NCBI GenBank assembly: GCA_903838095.1 | Contig: CAILXE010000408.1 | Location: forward strand, 1-6,844 | Direction: 5' to 3' | Origin: an uncultured Chlorobiaceae bacterium | GTDB lineage: Bacteria > Bacteroidota > Chlorobiia > Chlorobiales > Chlorobiaceae | DNA: 6,844 nucleotides | In this document: piece after piece, positions 6,786 to 6,844 of the stretch | Layout: each line of letters opens with the position of its first letter | Position numbering within the stretch: the stretch's first letter is position 1 | The notes under the pieces: generated by a model | What the model was told of the DNA's origin: nothing | What the model saw: only the letters and a program-made list of their open reading frames with translations | Databases searched by the model: none | Program-made: the position numbers and the translations under genes

Positions 6786-6844
6786 CTACTGGCGTCCATA
6801 CCGGTCATCGACACGAACAATATCATCCTCTCCCAGATAACTGC
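6786..6844 (-). CDS. 3' end of an unidentified gene, truncated by the window edge
   Basis: One minus-strand frame stays open from the window edge to a TAG at 6786-6788 and gives a C-terminus SYLGEDDIVRVDDRYGRQ (18 residues seen). The charged, aspartate-rich tail looks protein-like. The second frame closes within a few codons at the edge. The third is open to a TGA near 6780 but reads less like a protein. The stop is followed by a terminator-like hairpin at 6749-6774, which supports a gene end here. The fragment is too short to name a family. Confidence 0.45.
   Translation of the reverse strand, partial: SYLGEDDIVRVDDRYGRQ

Overview
The window looks like chromosomal core sequence from a green sulfur bacterium (Chlorobiota, Chlorobium/Pelodictyon-like). 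Three things suggest this. A small protein at the right end resembles chlorosome envelope proteins of the CsmB/CsmF type. The isoleucyl-tRNA synthetase is of the long, eukaryote-like IleRS2 type. A DksA-family protein with degenerate zinc ligands sits directly downstream of it, an arrangement I associate with the Bacteroidota/Chlorobiota branch. The taxon is inferred from sequence resemblance remembered without a search.

Layout from left to right: a tRNA-Ala(GGC) gene on + with a strong hairpin terminator behind it; a convergent minus-strand gene for a 173-residue multi-spanning membrane protein of unknown function; a 301-base divergent intergenic region with a 19-base palindrome; purF on +, the first committed enzyme of purine synthesis; a bidirectional terminator; then a minus-strand block read from right to left. 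That block runs: the 3' end of an unidentified gene (cut by the window edge), a terminator-like region, a probable promoter, the small chlorosome-like gene, a long hairpin, ileS, and a dksA/traR-like gene.

The minus-strand block links a probable light-harvesting antenna component, isoleucine charging and an RNA-polymerase secondary-channel regulator. ileS and the dksA-like gene are 62 bases apart with no terminator between them, so they are probably co-transcribed. A hairpin ending only 30 bases before the ileS start separates it from the chlorosome-like gene, so ileS transcription either reads through that hairpin or starts within about 100 bases of it.

No mobile element, CRISPR array, defence system or sign of recent transfer is visible. 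The most notable signals are molecular. IleRS carries a swapped active-site signature (GVHH in place of HxGH), a variant linked in a subset of IleRS2 enzymes to extreme mupirocin resistance. It also lacks every CxxC zinc site of classical IleRS. The neighbouring DksA-like protein has lost three of its four zinc-ligand positions while keeping the acidic tip. I found no wholly new multi-gene system.
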